A DNA stretch of 64,000 nucleotides from Owenia fusiformis (lineage: Eukaryota > Annelida > Polychaeta > Sabellida > Oweniidae): positions 11,225,375-11,289,374 of the forward strand of contig CAIIXF020000005.1 of NCBI GenBank assembly GCA_903813345.2, in the 5' to 3' direction. Under the pieces are notes generated by a model. That model ran no database searches, had not been told where the DNA came from, and worked only from the letters and a program-made list of their open reading frames with translations. How positions within the stretch are numbered: the first letter of the stretch is position 1; each line of letters begins with the position of its first letter. This document shows positions 15,001 through 24,845 of this stretch, one piece after another. Position numbers and translations under genes: made by a program.

Positions 15001-18000
15001 CAAGAGAGGAAATTATGTCTGTCATCTTTAAACTCTGGGGCTTTCCCTCCTCTTTATCTAGAGTAAGATAACTCCCAGTTGAGCCGGACTTTCCGGACAA
15101 CCCTCGTTAATGTAACTTATTCATTATACAGTATTAAAAGGATCAGTTTAGAAAAATCTTATGTTATATTTTTTCTGAACGATTTCATGGCCTCTTAAGT
15201 GGGCAACATTTTGTATAAATAATTTCAAATATTTGAATATCTCCTGATTGAGAAGTTTTAAACATATATTGAGGGGTGAAATAGCCCTTTAGGACATTTA
15301 TATAGTAATTCATGATCTAATTTTATGCACAATGAATAGGAACGTCGTGTATACGCATTTTTAGTTGTTCATATCACTCATATTAATTCAAACTAAGAAA
15401 AGAATGTAGGTCAGGGCGGGGGCCGTGGCTGTCTGGAGACCATAAAATCAAACCAAATTCGGTTGGTTCGTTGCATAAACGTGGGAGCAGTTTGTTGTTA
15501 CTAGTTGGATGTAAGATGGACCTCCATGGTGATATAACGTTACCTAAAAAGAAATTGATAAATCTGTTTGGGAACTACAGGGGGTCCCAAATGAGGAAAA
15601 ACAAGTCAAATGTGGACCCAAGATGAGCTCTTCCTACTGCAGTTGTGGATATAGACTGGAGAAATCAATATTGAAAAACTAATTAATCCTACCTATATAT
15701 TGTATCAGACATGTTCTGCAATCCATACCTCACACGAGAGGAATGCCTTCAGTTTCCCTGATCAGGTATGGCCCCCGAACAGCCTCAATTTGTATGTGCC
15801 GAGTGCAATGTTCCAATTCATTCTGCATTTGAACTAAGGCAGAATTTTCTTGAGCTCTGTTGGGAAGACACAATTTCAAGGCTTAATAAAACTGCAATGA
15901 TCGATGCGCCTTGTTCAAACCCAAATACATTTGAGATGGAATTAACGAGATCGTAAGCATGCGGGTCATGATGGTAAAGAACAAAACACGTTTCCTCAAA
16001 ACATGCATATCATAGAATATTTAAAAGCAGCAATATCATAAAGTCACAATGAAGCAAATCGACAGACTTCTAAAGAATAACCCGAATTGATAGGAAATGT
16101 GGCACAGCTAGCAATAGGCTCACATTGAATTGCTTCGTTAGTATACTGGTTAGCCCAAAAGTAGGTTTATATTTATTCAACAATATCTCAGGGGGGAGAT
16201 CTCCCAAAGTTCAGCCTTCATATTCGATCACGTGGTACCCATGTGCTAGATCCATGTATGACCATATAGGAATCCAACTGGCCGTTGACCGCCATTTTGA
16301 ATATCATGTGACAGATCCATATAGGGCTTACATGACCATATAGGAATCCAACTGACCGTTGTCCGCCATTTTGAATATCATGTGATAGATCCAAATAAGG
16401 CTTGTATGACCATATGGGATGGCTAAGGGGAATCCCCGAATACGATAGAATATGATAGTATTATGGGAGCTACTCACTTCTTCTGACAATATCTGTAAAC
16501 TTTAAACCTACTTTTGGGCCATCCTGAACATGTGTATGGAAAATTTCCTTAAACTAAAGAGTATAGACTATAGACTATATATCTGCACATATGTAATAAT
16601 GACAGCATATTTATTTCATATATATGAAAAAACAATATTTCATGGAATTAAAAAATCGTATTCGATATATTCAAATGAGGGAACGTGAACATTAAGATGC
16701 CTGTGTTGTTCCTTTTCTTGATAATAAGGTATTTTATTGCCTGATGTAGAGTAGCTGATTTTTTGCGACGCATACAGGGTGTTTCATATGTCTGCACCCC
16801 CCCCCCCCCTTAAACTCATATATGTAAAGTTTCCACCCTATCATTTTATATATCATTCTGTTCCTTATGGAAATATATAAGCACAAGTGCCAAAGGGAAA
16901 GGACCAAAAGTTGTAATGGAACTTAGCAAGAAAAAGCAAACTCTAAGTGCATACCAGTCAAGAAAAACAAACCCCATATAGCCCAAAACCATGATCTAAC
17001 GTGAAAAGAAACGATGTCTAATACCCCCTTTCCCCCACCATTCAAGAAGACCGAAGACCAAGGGACATTTCATTCATACTGAAGTCATTACAATACATAT
17101 TGAAGAAAAAATTAGAAATTGATAGCCAATTGATAGCCAATACTCATAACCTCAAAAATAGTTGTAGATACAAGTATTCATACAAGATAGAGCATTCAGT
17201 AAATTACATAAGATTGCAAATTTTCAGAATCCAGGGGTGTCCCTGGAAAAAGATACAATGTATTAACGTTTGGGGTTTAGAGGGCAATTTCTAGTCCTTT
17301 TGGACTCTGTCCGATGATATGTTCACCTTGTCACTTTGTCGCATACCCATTTTTAGTGATTGATGTCATACCAGGGTCCCTGACCTCCCTTTAAGCCACG
17401 TCACTGCATGAATCCTATCTATATATCTTTGTGCATAACTGTTACACTTGTGTGGACTGAACGCTGCCATGATGAAAACTGTTAGAAATAAGCAATACAG
17501 AACTAAATTTTTCATTTAAATTGCCCTCGAAATGATCAGAAATTCCCCTCGAAATGAGGCGTACCCACATACTTTGATACGTTGTATATTTTTTCAGGGA
17601 CACCACTGGATTCTGAAACTTTGCAATCTTATGTAACTTTCCATAAGGAACAAAATGATATATAATGTGATAGGATGGCAATACTACATGTATGAGTTTA
17701 TGGTGGGAGTACATATATATGAAACATCCTGTATTCTACGGTTTCTGATTGAAAATACACCAAGGGAATATTTTTCAAATAGTATAGACAAAGCTAGCTC
17801 TCCTTTAGAGGTCTGAAGTACACCATTTTACAAAGGGTAATCAATAGGCCTTGATACAACTTATTTTCTGTTACTATTAAACTTGAGAAAATCCCTCGCC
17901 TTAGAAGTGGGTGGCGAGTTCAAAAGGTGTATTTAACAGAAAATAATGCTTCTATCAAAGTCAGTTGATGGTGCAATTTATAGTTATTTCCGATTTTCAA

Positions 18001-19888
18001 AATAATACACAATAGATACTATGTTTTAGAACGTACGTAGGTGTATTATGCAACTTATGTCCTGATAATGATCATGCATTTGTGTTAAGAATTGACGTTT
18101 CAATATCCTTAATCTATAAGAATGTTAATATTGTTCAAATAGATCCTAACAAAGAATTCTCAGTGCTCATTTTCATCGAAAAACCAAAACCTGTATGTAT
18201 TGTACATGAGTTGTACTAAAATCTAAAAAAGTACTATTACGTCTGGGCGTATATACATGTATGGTATCACGCATTTACTTGACAAAATAGCCATATCATC
18301 GTCGAATCGTAAACGAAAATCAAAGTGGTATAAAAGTATTATATGTATACCTAAATATCGACGACAGGTCTTTTTATCTATGTTGACCTTGTTATAAATT
18401 GTTTCTTTCAGAGCTGTATCTCTAAATCAGGAAAAATATTACGAAGAATTCCGGGCAATTGTTAACTATTCTGGTTTGGTACATTGGGAACCGGGTGGCG
18501 TATATGAAACCACGTGTAAAATAGACATATCTTACTTCCCATTCGATAGACAAAGGTGTAACCTTGTAATAGGTACATGGGCCTACTACAGTGGTAAGAT
18601 GAACCTCACTACAGATGTTGATAAGGTCGAATTGAGTGACTATCAGGAAAATGGAGAATGGGATCTCTATAAAAGTAACGTTATATGGACATCATTCGCT
18701 TTCGAATGCTGTCCCGATATCAAATACTCTAAGGTTGAGTTTGTAGTGTATCTTAAAAGACGCCCTGCATATCACGTGATGAAGATTATTGTCCCATGTG
18801 CTCTGTTGTCCACATTGATGATGTTTGCATTCTGGGTGCCACCATCCACCAGTGGGAAGATACAGTTGGGGATATCTGTGGTCCTCTCCTTCAACGTGTT
18901 CCAGTTATCCGTTGTTGACTCAATACCAAAAACCTCTATGTACTACCCATTAATAGGTAGGTACAATATGTTCCATTGTAACTGGTTTAGTTCAAGATCC
19001 CCCCTGGTATAACCACGGTTTCCCCCTGGGTAATAAAGATGTGGGGTCGTCCTACAAACACATAAATTAAATTTATGAGTTTTGATTTACGTATGTAGAA
19101 CGACCCCATTCTTCCTATCCAGGTAGCACATGTGGGTATAATTGCTCCCCTTGATTGAGGTATTCAAGTCAGATATTAGTAATTTGTTGTCCGGTTCTTT
19201 TAATTTACTTATGATGATATGCACTCTGATACGATCATGCCATGCATCCATATGGATGATAAACATTATTTAATACAATAAAACCTCGATAGGAAATGTT
19301 GTAATGACCAACCGTTTTATTTTTATTTAAATATCATCCTAGTACTTTTTCTTATTTTCAGGCATGTATCTAACTACAAATCTGACATTATCTACTTTGT
19401 CTGTTTGTCTCACCGTGTTTGTCATCTATGCAGACCGCCAGCAAGACTGTCTTCCACCTTTATGGGTCAAAAAGTGGATCATGCATTATTTAGGACGTTT
19501 CCTTTGTATGGGTGCGTTTGATTTTACCAAAAATGTAGTATACAAACCCATGAAACCCAAACGAAAAAAGCATAAAAATAATCACATGATTGAAATGGAA
19601 GACTTGACTATAGATAACCATCAAACTATCGAAAACAGTCAGACAGAAGTTAAGTGGAATAATTATGGGCGTGATGCCATGGCAGCCACAGTTGAAATAA
19701 CTAGTAGAACAGCACTCAATCCAAAGCAGCATAAAGAACATAAAATCCACGTGGGAAATGACTGGCACAGGTTAGCTGCTGTATTAGACAGGCTATTCTT
19801 CTGGATGGTTTTTACAACAATAATACTATCATCGGCAATAATATTTGGTATGCCATATGTCAACAATGCAAATGAAGATGCTGATTGA
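1..19888 (+). CDS. Divergent nAChR-like Cys-loop receptor subunit, 3' five coding exons
   Basis: Exons are 1-69 (partial), 9629-9673, 11375-11484, 18412-18956 and 19362-19888 (TGA stop); they join in frame to 431 residues. The 45-nt and 110-nt exons have the lengths classically conserved in nAChR genes. Family marks seen: a Cys-loop with exactly 13 residues between cysteines, vicinal cysteines in loop C (FECCPDIKY), four membrane segments and an amphipathic helix before M4. Members form pentameric ligand-gated ion channels in the plasma membrane. Sequons NAT, NYS and NLT are present, the first two extracellular. Several ligand-box and pore residues differ from classical receptors, so the ligand and ion selectivity are uncertain. 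The signal peptide and N-terminal exons lie before the window. The family call is firm; the ligand is unknown. Confidence 0.93.
216..698. mobile_element. Non-autonomous Tc1/mariner-type element (MITE)
   Basis: Terminal inverted repeats of about 30 bp begin CAGGGTGTCCCGAAAGTATG at the left and match CAGGGTGTCTCGAAAGTATG read inward from the right. TA dinucleotides flank both ends (214-215 and 699-700). The inner edge of each repeat is a C or G homopolymer run. There is no coding capacity. It lies in the large first visible nAChR intron. Confidence 0.85.
890..1862 (+). repeat. Retroelement-like 3' region ending in poly(A)
   Basis: A GTCC-type simple repeat at 949-975 follows an AGTTCAAGGGGGATATAG block, and the region ends with AATAAA near 1828 and an A-rich tail to about 1862. 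This looks like an inserted polyadenylated retroelement or retroposed transcript. No reverse transcriptase motif is readable, and the small minus-strand ORFs inside are not convincing. The boundaries are approximate. Confidence 0.4.
2440..3026 (+). mobile_element. 5'-truncated LINE, 3' end with AAAT tail
   Basis: The ORF at 2535-2807 carries the cysteine/histidine motif found after the reverse transcriptase of many non-LTR elements (CKKCKNNPLEDLYHF, then GCDNY). It is followed by an untranslated stretch and an (AAAT)n tail at 3006-3026. Only the C-terminal 90 residues remain, so the copy is dead. The 5' boundary is uncertain. Confidence 0.6.
2535..2807 (+). pseudogene. LINE ORF2 C-terminal remnant
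   Basis: Ninety residues show C-x2-C ... H-x4-C spacing (CKKC, YHFIMGC) and the ED-x-x-H-F pattern seen in C-terminal zinc-knuckle-like segments of non-LTR retrotransposon proteins. The reverse transcriptase domain itself is missing upstream, as expected for 5' truncation during target-primed reverse transcription. A second, unrelated fragment of the same kind lies at 28036-28295. Confidence 0.55.
3743..3898. repeat. Tandem duplication of about 85 bp
   Basis: Two nearly identical copies contain CAATCGTCCTCAGGTAAACA and GTGCGTTTATATACCTTTCT, the first beginning at AACAGATTTTTATATG and the second at AACAGATTTTATATGC. It is a simple local duplication inside the nAChR intron. Confidence 0.85.
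4540..4797. repeat. 21-bp minisatellite, about 12 copies
   Basis: The unit is AACAATTGATATCTTTAAGCG with scattered substitutions. As 21 is a multiple of three, reading frames stay open on both strands: the plus strand reads as LSEQLI(Y/S) heptads and the minus strand as NCSLKDI-type heptads. No start context, splice sites or homology support coding. The heptad look is a by-product of the period. Confidence 0.9.
5247..5330. repeat. Dispersed repeat, copy 1
   Basis: This shares a run resembling AAGGAAACCAAACCCCAGTA with 7130-7205 (AAGGAAAACAAAACCCCAAT) and 16935-17005 (AGAAAAACAAACCCCATATA). In each, CCC and a C/ATAAC or CTAAC block follows at similar spacing. The family is unidentified and the boundaries are not defined. 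Confidence 0.4.
5675..6190. mobile_element. TA-flanked inverted-repeat element (MITE)
   Basis: The inverted ends start TATCGGGTGTCCCC and extend through TGAGACACTTTTTGACAAGT, about 45 bp per arm with few mismatches. TA flanks each end (5673-5674, 6191-6192). The interior is AT-rich with no transposase. The small plus-strand ORF inside is a shadow. This is a Tc1/mariner-type end. Confidence 0.8.
7130..7205. repeat. Dispersed repeat, copy 2
   Basis: This contains GCATAACCAGTCATAAGGAA followed by an AAACAAAACCCC block and CTCTAAC. It is the closest relative of the copy at 16935-17005. No element structure could be defined. Confidence 0.4.
8161..8456. mobile_element. Small fold-back element
   Basis: Perfect 21-bp inverted ends (TTTGGGGCAAGCCCAAATCAT at 8162-8182 and its complement at 8436-8456) bound about 295 bp. 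An inner stem TTAGACTGGTCATCG pairs with CGATGGTCAGTCTAA with one mismatch. The interior is noticeably more GC-rich than its surroundings. The ORFs in it have no support. Confidence 0.65.
9452..9507. other. Short inverted repeat upstream of nAChR exon
   Basis: GTCACACCAAACTAATTCT pairs with AGAACTAGTTTGATGTGAC with two mismatches, leaving an 18-nt loop. It lies about 120 bp before the 45-nt exon at 9629. It may be a small element or a hairpin in the pre-mRNA; no function can be inferred. Confidence 0.5.
9629..9673 (+). CDS. nAChR-like 45-nt exon (loop D region)
   Basis: The acceptor TTCCAG precedes this exon and GTAAGT follows. It encodes NERSEMMVSTGVIVS, 15 residues, the same length as the equivalent exon of alpha7 (DEKNQVLTTNIWLQM). 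The loop D tryptophan (Trp55 in the usual numbering) is Val here. The match to the family rests on exon length, phase 0 at both ends, and the flanking exons. Confidence 0.85.
11375..11484 (+). CDS. nAChR-like 110-nt exon (loop A region)
   Basis: This starts EWYDERLAWSPEKHHN and ends IWKPELTLIN plus two bases, before GTGCGT. The WxDxxLxW and IWxPDxxLYN patterns of the family are recognisable, but the loop A tyrosine (Tyr93) is Ile. The 110-nt length is the conserved one. It splices to 18412 by restoring a Gly codon (GG+A). Confidence 0.9.
12258..14244 (+). mobile_element. Intact Tc1/mariner-superfamily transposon (DD44E)
   Basis: A complete 1,987-bp element. Inverted repeats of about 127 bp (12258-12384 and 14118-14244) begin GTACCCCACACACAATTTTG and differ at roughly ten positions. 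TA flanks both ends (12256-12257 and 14245-14246). One uninterrupted transposase gene occupies 12539-13816. It lies in the nAChR intron between 11484 and 18412, in the same orientation as the receptor gene. An open frame and well-matched ends suggest fairly recent activity. Confidence 0.9.
12539..13816 (+). CDS. Transposase, IS630/Tc1/mariner superfamily, DD44E
   Basis: 425 residues. It would cut and paste its element at TA sites in the nucleus. Two helix-turn-helix regions are visible: about residues 45-78 (IAEGKTSNEVATNHGISVRT) and 108-138 (including RVSDETIKRTI). The DDE catalytic triad is read as D190 (YYEDEF), D280 (LIWDR) and E325 (LNPCEPF), the last in the LPP-x-LNP-x-E block typical of Tc1-like proteins. 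Forty-four residues separate the second Asp and the Glu, against 34 in Tc1 and mariner. The C-terminus is basic (VVRRRARNPHR). The frame is intact from ATG to TAG. The exact family is unassigned. Confidence 0.9.
   Translation: MKGQKGFVSGAANARKIYLEKRKTQVSRSNSEIVSTKPYTPRRRSAIFKQIAEGKTSNEVATNHGISVRTVQRTINNIPTGIKRGPKFVIAPASDEEHTLFDITDNQPFSKIAEINKQFQIKTGIRVSDETIKRTIYRRNGGEFVLVAPDVSCEDKNLEQIYDMHFGFLEGLNAKFADGSLSLNDLYYEDEFPIFEHKLPSKGRTRKGSKLYARQPYRPSRYTCLAVISNVGCVKVSLSKRNADDTVVKNFCISTEAKAGQLGGRGLHRLIPRGSYLIWDRLGRSGRSENPIKQHYNPQVKAKLNQAGVNVIMLPPKGHMLNPCEPFNNAVQQKVCRWRPPGGPLDEYGHPIVGPRNFEECKLAVSDALGEIKQNPSMFSRFYEMRAVGKDFLKRVGKSQVANAVVRRRARNPHRDVFQWPDKLV
14255..14481. mobile_element. Short TA-flanked inverted-repeat element
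   Basis: The ends read CAAGGGTGAGACAAAAATTT and, from the right, CAAAGTGGGGCAAAAATGT; TA flanks at 14253-14254 and 14482-14483. At 227 bp it lies only 10 bp beyond the DD44E transposon. There is no coding content. Confidence 0.6.
14514..15111. mobile_element. Inverted-repeat element with CCAAT and CRE motifs
   Basis: The termini ATTGACGAGGGACGTTTCAG and, from the right, ATTAACGAGGGTTGTCCGGA match imperfectly. A second inner pair (GTTCAAAGATGACA / GTTTAAAGATGACA after a CTAGA box) supports one fold-back unit. GATTGGTCAA lies at about 14765 and TGACGTCAT at about 14790. It is non-coding. Confidence 0.55.
16146..16526. mobile_element. Inverted-repeat element with 74-bp tandem core
   Basis: The ends are CTGGTTAGCCCAAAAGTAGG and, from the right, CAGGATGGCCCAAAAGTAGG. 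The core at about 16245-16420 is 2.4 copies of a 74-bp unit containing GACCATATAGGAATCCAACT and CCGCCATTTTGAATATCATG. The left TA flank is clear, the right one imperfect. It is non-coding. Confidence 0.65.
16775..17731. mobile_element. 957-bp TA-flanked element with long inverted arms
   Basis: The ends are CAGGGTGTTTCATATGTCTG and, from the right, CAGGATGTTTCATATATATG, with TA at 16773-16774 and 17732-17733. Complementarity continues inward in blocks (for example TTCCTTATGG at 16861 with CCATAAGGAA at 17641, and the GGGTGTCCCTG / CAGGGACACC pair near 17235 and 17597). It contains one copy of the dispersed repeat at 16935-17005. No transposase is present. Confidence 0.75.
18412..18956 (+). CDS. 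nAChR-like exon: Cys-loop, loops B and C, M1, M2
   Basis: The 545-nt exon carries the Cys-loop CKIDISYFPFDRQRC, loop B GTWAYYSG with the conserved Trp149, loop C with vicinal Cys and Tyr198 (Tyr190 is Phe), M1 ending FAFWVPP, and M2 beginning KIQLGISVVLSFNVF. The channel-gate Leu at 9' is kept. The -1' position, normally Glu in cation channels, is Gly (SGK instead of GEK), and 20' is Asp. There is no Pro insertion before M2, which anion channels usually have. The exon ends inside PLIG with donor GTAGGT. Confidence 0.93.
19006..19143. mobile_element. Fold-back element in the last nAChR intron
   Basis: ATGTGGGGTCGTCCTACA pairs with TGTAGAACGACCCCATTCTT, and outer GGTATAACCAC pairs loosely with ATGTGGGTATA. 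It is about 138 bp, between the exons ending at 18956 and starting at 19362, and has no coding potential. Confidence 0.6.
19362..19888 (+). CDS. nAChR-like terminal exon: M3, intracellular loop, M4
   Basis: After TTTTCAG the exon encodes M3 (MYLTTNLTLSTLSVCLTVFV), a cytoplasmic loop of about 115 residues with a basic KPKRKKHK patch, the pre-M4 helix (DWHRLAAVLDRL) and M4 (FFWMVFTTIILSSAIIFGM), then a short acidic tail and TGA. A single exon for M3 to the stop is common in invertebrate subunits. A candidate ATTAAA poly(A) signal lies at 19946-19951; no strong downstream element is evident. Confidence 0.92.
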
Positions 19889-22800
19889 TGAGGGAATGAA
19901 AACCTGCTTAATCTAAAAAGAGTTATTCAATATTAGAAATGAATTATTAAATGTACCATTTTGTTTTGACATCGAGAGGTACCTAAAGTAAAAATTTGTT
20001 TTCTCGTGGCGTTACTGAAGTAAATTATAATTTTACTCACAAAGACAAAGTATTATGACTCTGTAAAAGTTACTCTAAAAATGTTATTGTTCCGTGTACA
20101 TTATTCAGTAAATTGTATATTTTATATATTCAAAGTTACTCAGATTTTAATTACCGGAGTTTAAACATATCGGATATTTAACTTATAATTATAATTATAT
20201 ATATATATATTGCTCATTGTAACATAGTATTATTATTATCAAAATAATTATTGTAGAATAACACAGTTAATACATATAACAAATATATAAAAAATAATAT
20301 ACAAAGTATATACGAGGGCAACGTAACCGTGTCACAAAAACGCAAACCTTACAATTTAGTTTACTTTATGATACGTTATGATACTTGGTATATTTAGTTG
20401 TAACTCTGTTTTAGAATTAGATGCATTTTCTAACGATTTCCGTCGTGTTTTCTGATTTTCTAACATGGTTTTACATATTACACAGATCTCATGTGACTTT
20501 ATCATGTCTATCAGCCTTATGTTTTATTTGGAACATATTCGTCGAGGATCATCTATATTATGATCGTTGTAATGTCTGAATGTGTGTATTTTACTTTATT
20601 TTGACATATTGTTGGACTTTAAATGTTCTCCGGAAATTGCATAGGAAAGTAAGGTCGTTTGCGATTTTGTGATATGGATGTCAAAACATGCAGGGTAGTG
20701 CAAAAATAGGACCCCTTACCTTACCTTAACGTCAGATACCAAATCCACATTTATTCATTCTATAACTGTACATTCAGTCCTTTATTTTGATAAATATATT
20801 TGAAACGGTACTGCCTCCATTAGCAGCTTCAAGAGCGCTTAATATTGTTAATATTTCTGCACTACCCCGTATTTAAGTAAACCCTCGTGGTCACTAACTG
20901 ATTTTATGAGAAATCGAGCTATGGCATGTGAAATAGTTATAATTAAAGACCTAATAGCTGTATTTCTAAACCTAAATTACATTACCCTAAATTATTTTCA
21001 TTAATTCGTAATTGTATGTTCCTTACACAATCAACGGACTTGGTTCGGAGCTTCGTGTCCGAATTTTTATGGATTTGTGTAAGTTGCATATCATTATTGG
21101 TAAAAAAATTCAATTTAGAATTACAGCTATTAGACAATTAATTTGCAAGTACATGCTTAACGTCATTTAGATATACCTCATTTAACTTCTATTTTTAACA
21201 TCACCAAATAGTTGTACTGTGTGGAAAACGTAACAGTACCTGAGAATGAATGCATTTTGTGTGGGCTTGTTTAAAATCGTTTTTTTATTCAAAGACAACG
21301 CTGTATGTCGCATCCAAAAATTTGAAGATGACTTGTGGGGGTTTGATTGTACAAGTCACACATTATAGGGAAACGCAACTTAAATACATCAGGCATACGA
21401 TCATAAATGAAACAATCTCCAGTAGCATATTTAAACCAATGTTCGACCCAAAATTCTTACTAAACGTGCATACATATAGTGTCATTCTATTCAGAAAAGT
21501 TGAAATCTTAATATCATGAAAATACATAGTTTATTTATCAAGAATGATTTAAATGAGATGATTTAAGAGAAATGTGACAAACATGGGTTTCATTCCCAAA
21601 AAATCTTCGTTAATAATTATTTAGTCCATTGTTCTCTTACTATATGATGTAATTTTTTACATGATAAGTAGTATTTATCAATCGGGTTTCCAGATGTGTG
21701 AGTTGTAAAAACAAATTGGTCAACCTCATTGTTTCTGGATGTGGAGCGTTTAAATACAAAAGCGTGTGTTAGAAAAATCAAAATGTCTCACAGAGTGGTA
21801 ACTTTTGTCATTGATTATAAGATTATTGTTACCAAGAATATAATACATATAAATATCATTGTAGAATTCTTCATTAGCTTCTGTATATTACATGTATGTT
21901 ATCCCCTAAGCTACATGGTGATCTATGCAAAATATTATACGTTAGCCCTAAGCTCTTATAAGCGATATCATTGTTATTTGAACCTGGCATCTATTATCTA
22001 AAGGCGCGATGTTTATTCTGCTTGGAAATAAATATTTATGTTTTGTTTTGGGGGAAACAGCTTTGAAAGCTTCCAATGACCGAGAGGTCAAATATGAAAA
22101 TATCTTGAAGTTAACGGTAAACGCGTTTTGTTACATATGCTGTATACAATTTTTCGATTTTTCTTGATTTTTTGTTTTGTTGTGTCTTGCTGTGTCTTTG
22201 TTGTGTCTTGATTTTATATACTTTAAACATTATAAAAGATGCGTGTAAATTATGTAACATTGTATTTTATATGAAAATATAAAACATTCAAACCTTCAAA
22301 AAACTAATCACTTTAGAAAACTATTATTTGTTAATTATTTTGTATGATGGGTGTTTTTCTAATTGTAAGATATCTATAAATTACCCGATTCACTATATAC
22401 TGTCTATGAAAAATATCTAGAGCTTTCAAAACTTCCCGATGATATCATGAAACTTTTACCGGTTGTCAACTCAAATATTATGAACCCCTTTATTTTAAGA
22501 CTTGTTTTCTAAAGATGAATACTATAAAAGGTATCGAACCTACCTCCAGGTTTAGAATAAATCTGATGAGTAATTTGCTGATATGTCCGTACGTAAACAA
22601 TCTAAATGCTAATTATACTAAGACGGGCAAGTCCTTCAAATCTTGTTGAAATATTTTCTAGTCCGTCTCATGTTTTTTGTTCATACTTTTGTAATGAGGT
22701 TAACATTAAGGTCTGTGCTGAGATTAGTAGTACATATCTACAGGAAGGGGCAAATAAAATGATTCAAAAATAGGGAAAGTCCATAAAGTGTATTATGAAA

Positions 22801-24741
22801 AACTGATTCAGCATAAAAAAACTTGATTTGAAAACCCAGTGTCATCCAGTTTGTTTTTCTCGATGTTGAGCCAGTCAATTATCTAATCTTCCTTATCCGT
22901 CGCAATACCCTCTTATGCTTAAATTTAATCAGAAATATAAGTTACAATAATGTAAGCTCCATAGGTGACATGTCTCTCTTGATGACTGACTTGTATAAGA
23001 TGTCAGTTTGGTACTTTTGAGCCATGGCTAATATCTGTGTCAAATTTTTGCTATTATGTTGAGAACTCTTTAATTTCAATTAGATCCCTGGTGTCTTTTA
23101 ACCTTTTTTATTTGGAAACAGCTAAGGATTTATTTATGTCCTTGCCTAAACAATTGAAGAATTGATTCCTACATCGCCATCAAAAAAATCTTTAAAATAT
23201 TCGCCATTATTGAAAAAGTTATCGCCAAATCAAAAATCTGAGCGTCCTTTGACCCACTCTGTATATATACATTAGCTAGTTGACTTATAACGTTAAATTC
23301 CGCATCCAAGATAAAGCATCATTTGACATTTACCCTCGAAACCCTTTTATCTGTAATAACATTTGAAATGACATTAACTCTATGCTGTGTAACTAGCTAT
23401 AGTATCCAAAATACAATCGTCAAACCATTTCAATAAGACAGCTACATTAGGTAATGTAAGATGCATTGGCCATTTATGAAGTACGCCTATTACGAAACTA
23501 AATTGTAAAATCAAATCAAAAAAGACACGGGATGAACAATATCGCAATAAATGTTAGATATTTCGGGACAGAGAGCGCAAAATGGTCACCTTAACATTTA
23601 CCGAGAATGCCGAATAACTAATCAGTTGTAAACTTTCATACTCAGATAATCCCTTCACTTTTTTGATTAATCGATATATACAAGTCATACATTTGTTGCG
23701 TTCATTGTATTCCTAAAATATTAAAAGTTAGTGCGATGTTTTTGATGGAAGTTTTAGAAAGGTTATTTCTGCCTACTCTTCGACAAATACTTTTACAAAA
23801 ACAATTATTCTAGTTATAGTATAGTATTCATGCTTTGTGAACTAGTACCATCGATAATGATTTGAAATATATGAGTAACCGAGCGCTTCAATTTACAATG
23901 TAATGATGATTAATTTATTTTTAATGAATATCTCGAAACCATCATGCAATCACAGAGAAATAATGACATTGCAATGATTAACGATAATGCATGTAAATGC
24001 TGATAATAAACAGGACTAAATCGAATTAATATGCAGTTCGTCAAGACATTTTTGAGAGTTGAACACTGATTAAACGGAAACCAAAACATATCGGCAGTTT
24101 ATTGTGCAAGTGTCATCCATCACGCAATGATAGCAATTATCTATTACGAGGTACTGCAAATTCAAATGAGGCAATCAGACATTACAAAACCATGTTGAAG
24201 TAAGTCATAGATTTCACGAACTGAATCAAAATTATGAGATTTTATTGAGTGTTAGATTTTCCTTTGGGTCAAACTGTATTACGCAAACTGTGCATTGGTA
24301 TGAGATCTCAGAATCTTAATCCTCCATTTCATTCGTTATCCAGCCCCAAAAACTAAATCTGAGAACTCAAATTCGGGATAACATATGTTGTTTATTAATA
24401 ATCATAACCATCCGCGTATCTTGTATATTTATTATATACCCCATATGTATTATGGATCCTCATTGGCTTATTCATGGTCACATTATATGAAATAGATAAA
24501 CTTATTCTCTGGAAAGTCATAAATCCCTGCGAACAGGGAAGATGAAATGTACTAATCACCGGGTAGGTCATGTGACCAGTCATTAGTATATTTATATTCC
24601 CTGCTAGGTGGGATTATATGATTCGAATAGCAAAATGCACTTTAATGCCAATAAGAACCTACGTATACTCATTAAGTGCTGAAATTAAAAGACTTCTCTT
24701 TTTGTTTACAGAGTACATATGGGGTATATAATAAAACAAAT
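19889..24741. other. Downstream of receptor gene, 3' UTR and intergenic
   Basis: AT-rich DNA with an (AT)n run near 20196-20210, one small inverted-repeat element (20691-20869) and no supported gene. Candidate poly(A) signals are ATTAAA at 19946 and AATAAA at 22027; which is used cannot be told. The ORFs at 21250 and 21729 have no recognisable content. Confidence 0.5.
20691..20869. mobile_element. Short inverted-repeat element
   Basis: The ends are CAGGGTAGTGCAAAAATA and, from the right, CGGGGTAGTGCAGAAATA, bounding 179 bp. It lies 800 bp downstream of the receptor stop, possibly in the 3' UTR. The target duplication is not clear. Confidence 0.5.
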
Positions 24742-24845
24742 AGTGACTGCCATATTTTCGGGAAATAGTGTCAGACATGTCAGTGGATAGGATATTCCCT
24801 CGGGAAAAATGTCTTGCACTTTTTCCCGAAAATATGGCAGTCACT
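24742..24845. repeat. Perfect hairpin, 24-bp arms
   Basis: AGTGACTGCCATATTTTCGG at 24742, extending to 24765, has a perfect complement at 24822-24845. The spacer contains further self-complementary blocks such as CCCTCGGGAAAAA. It is probably a fold-back element fragment. Confidence 0.75.

Larger units (their letters stand above)
9674..18411. other. nAChR introns: remaining unassigned stretches
   Basis: 9674-11374, 11485-12257, 15112-16145 and 17734-18411 show no supported features. A weak tRNA-like stretch near 10408-10495 is treated under rejected items. Confidence 0.55.

Noticed and set aside
15768-15956. 62-residue ORF with CAECNVPI (zinc-finger-like start)
   Set aside because: Only one CxxC pair, no second pair at suitable spacing and no splice support.
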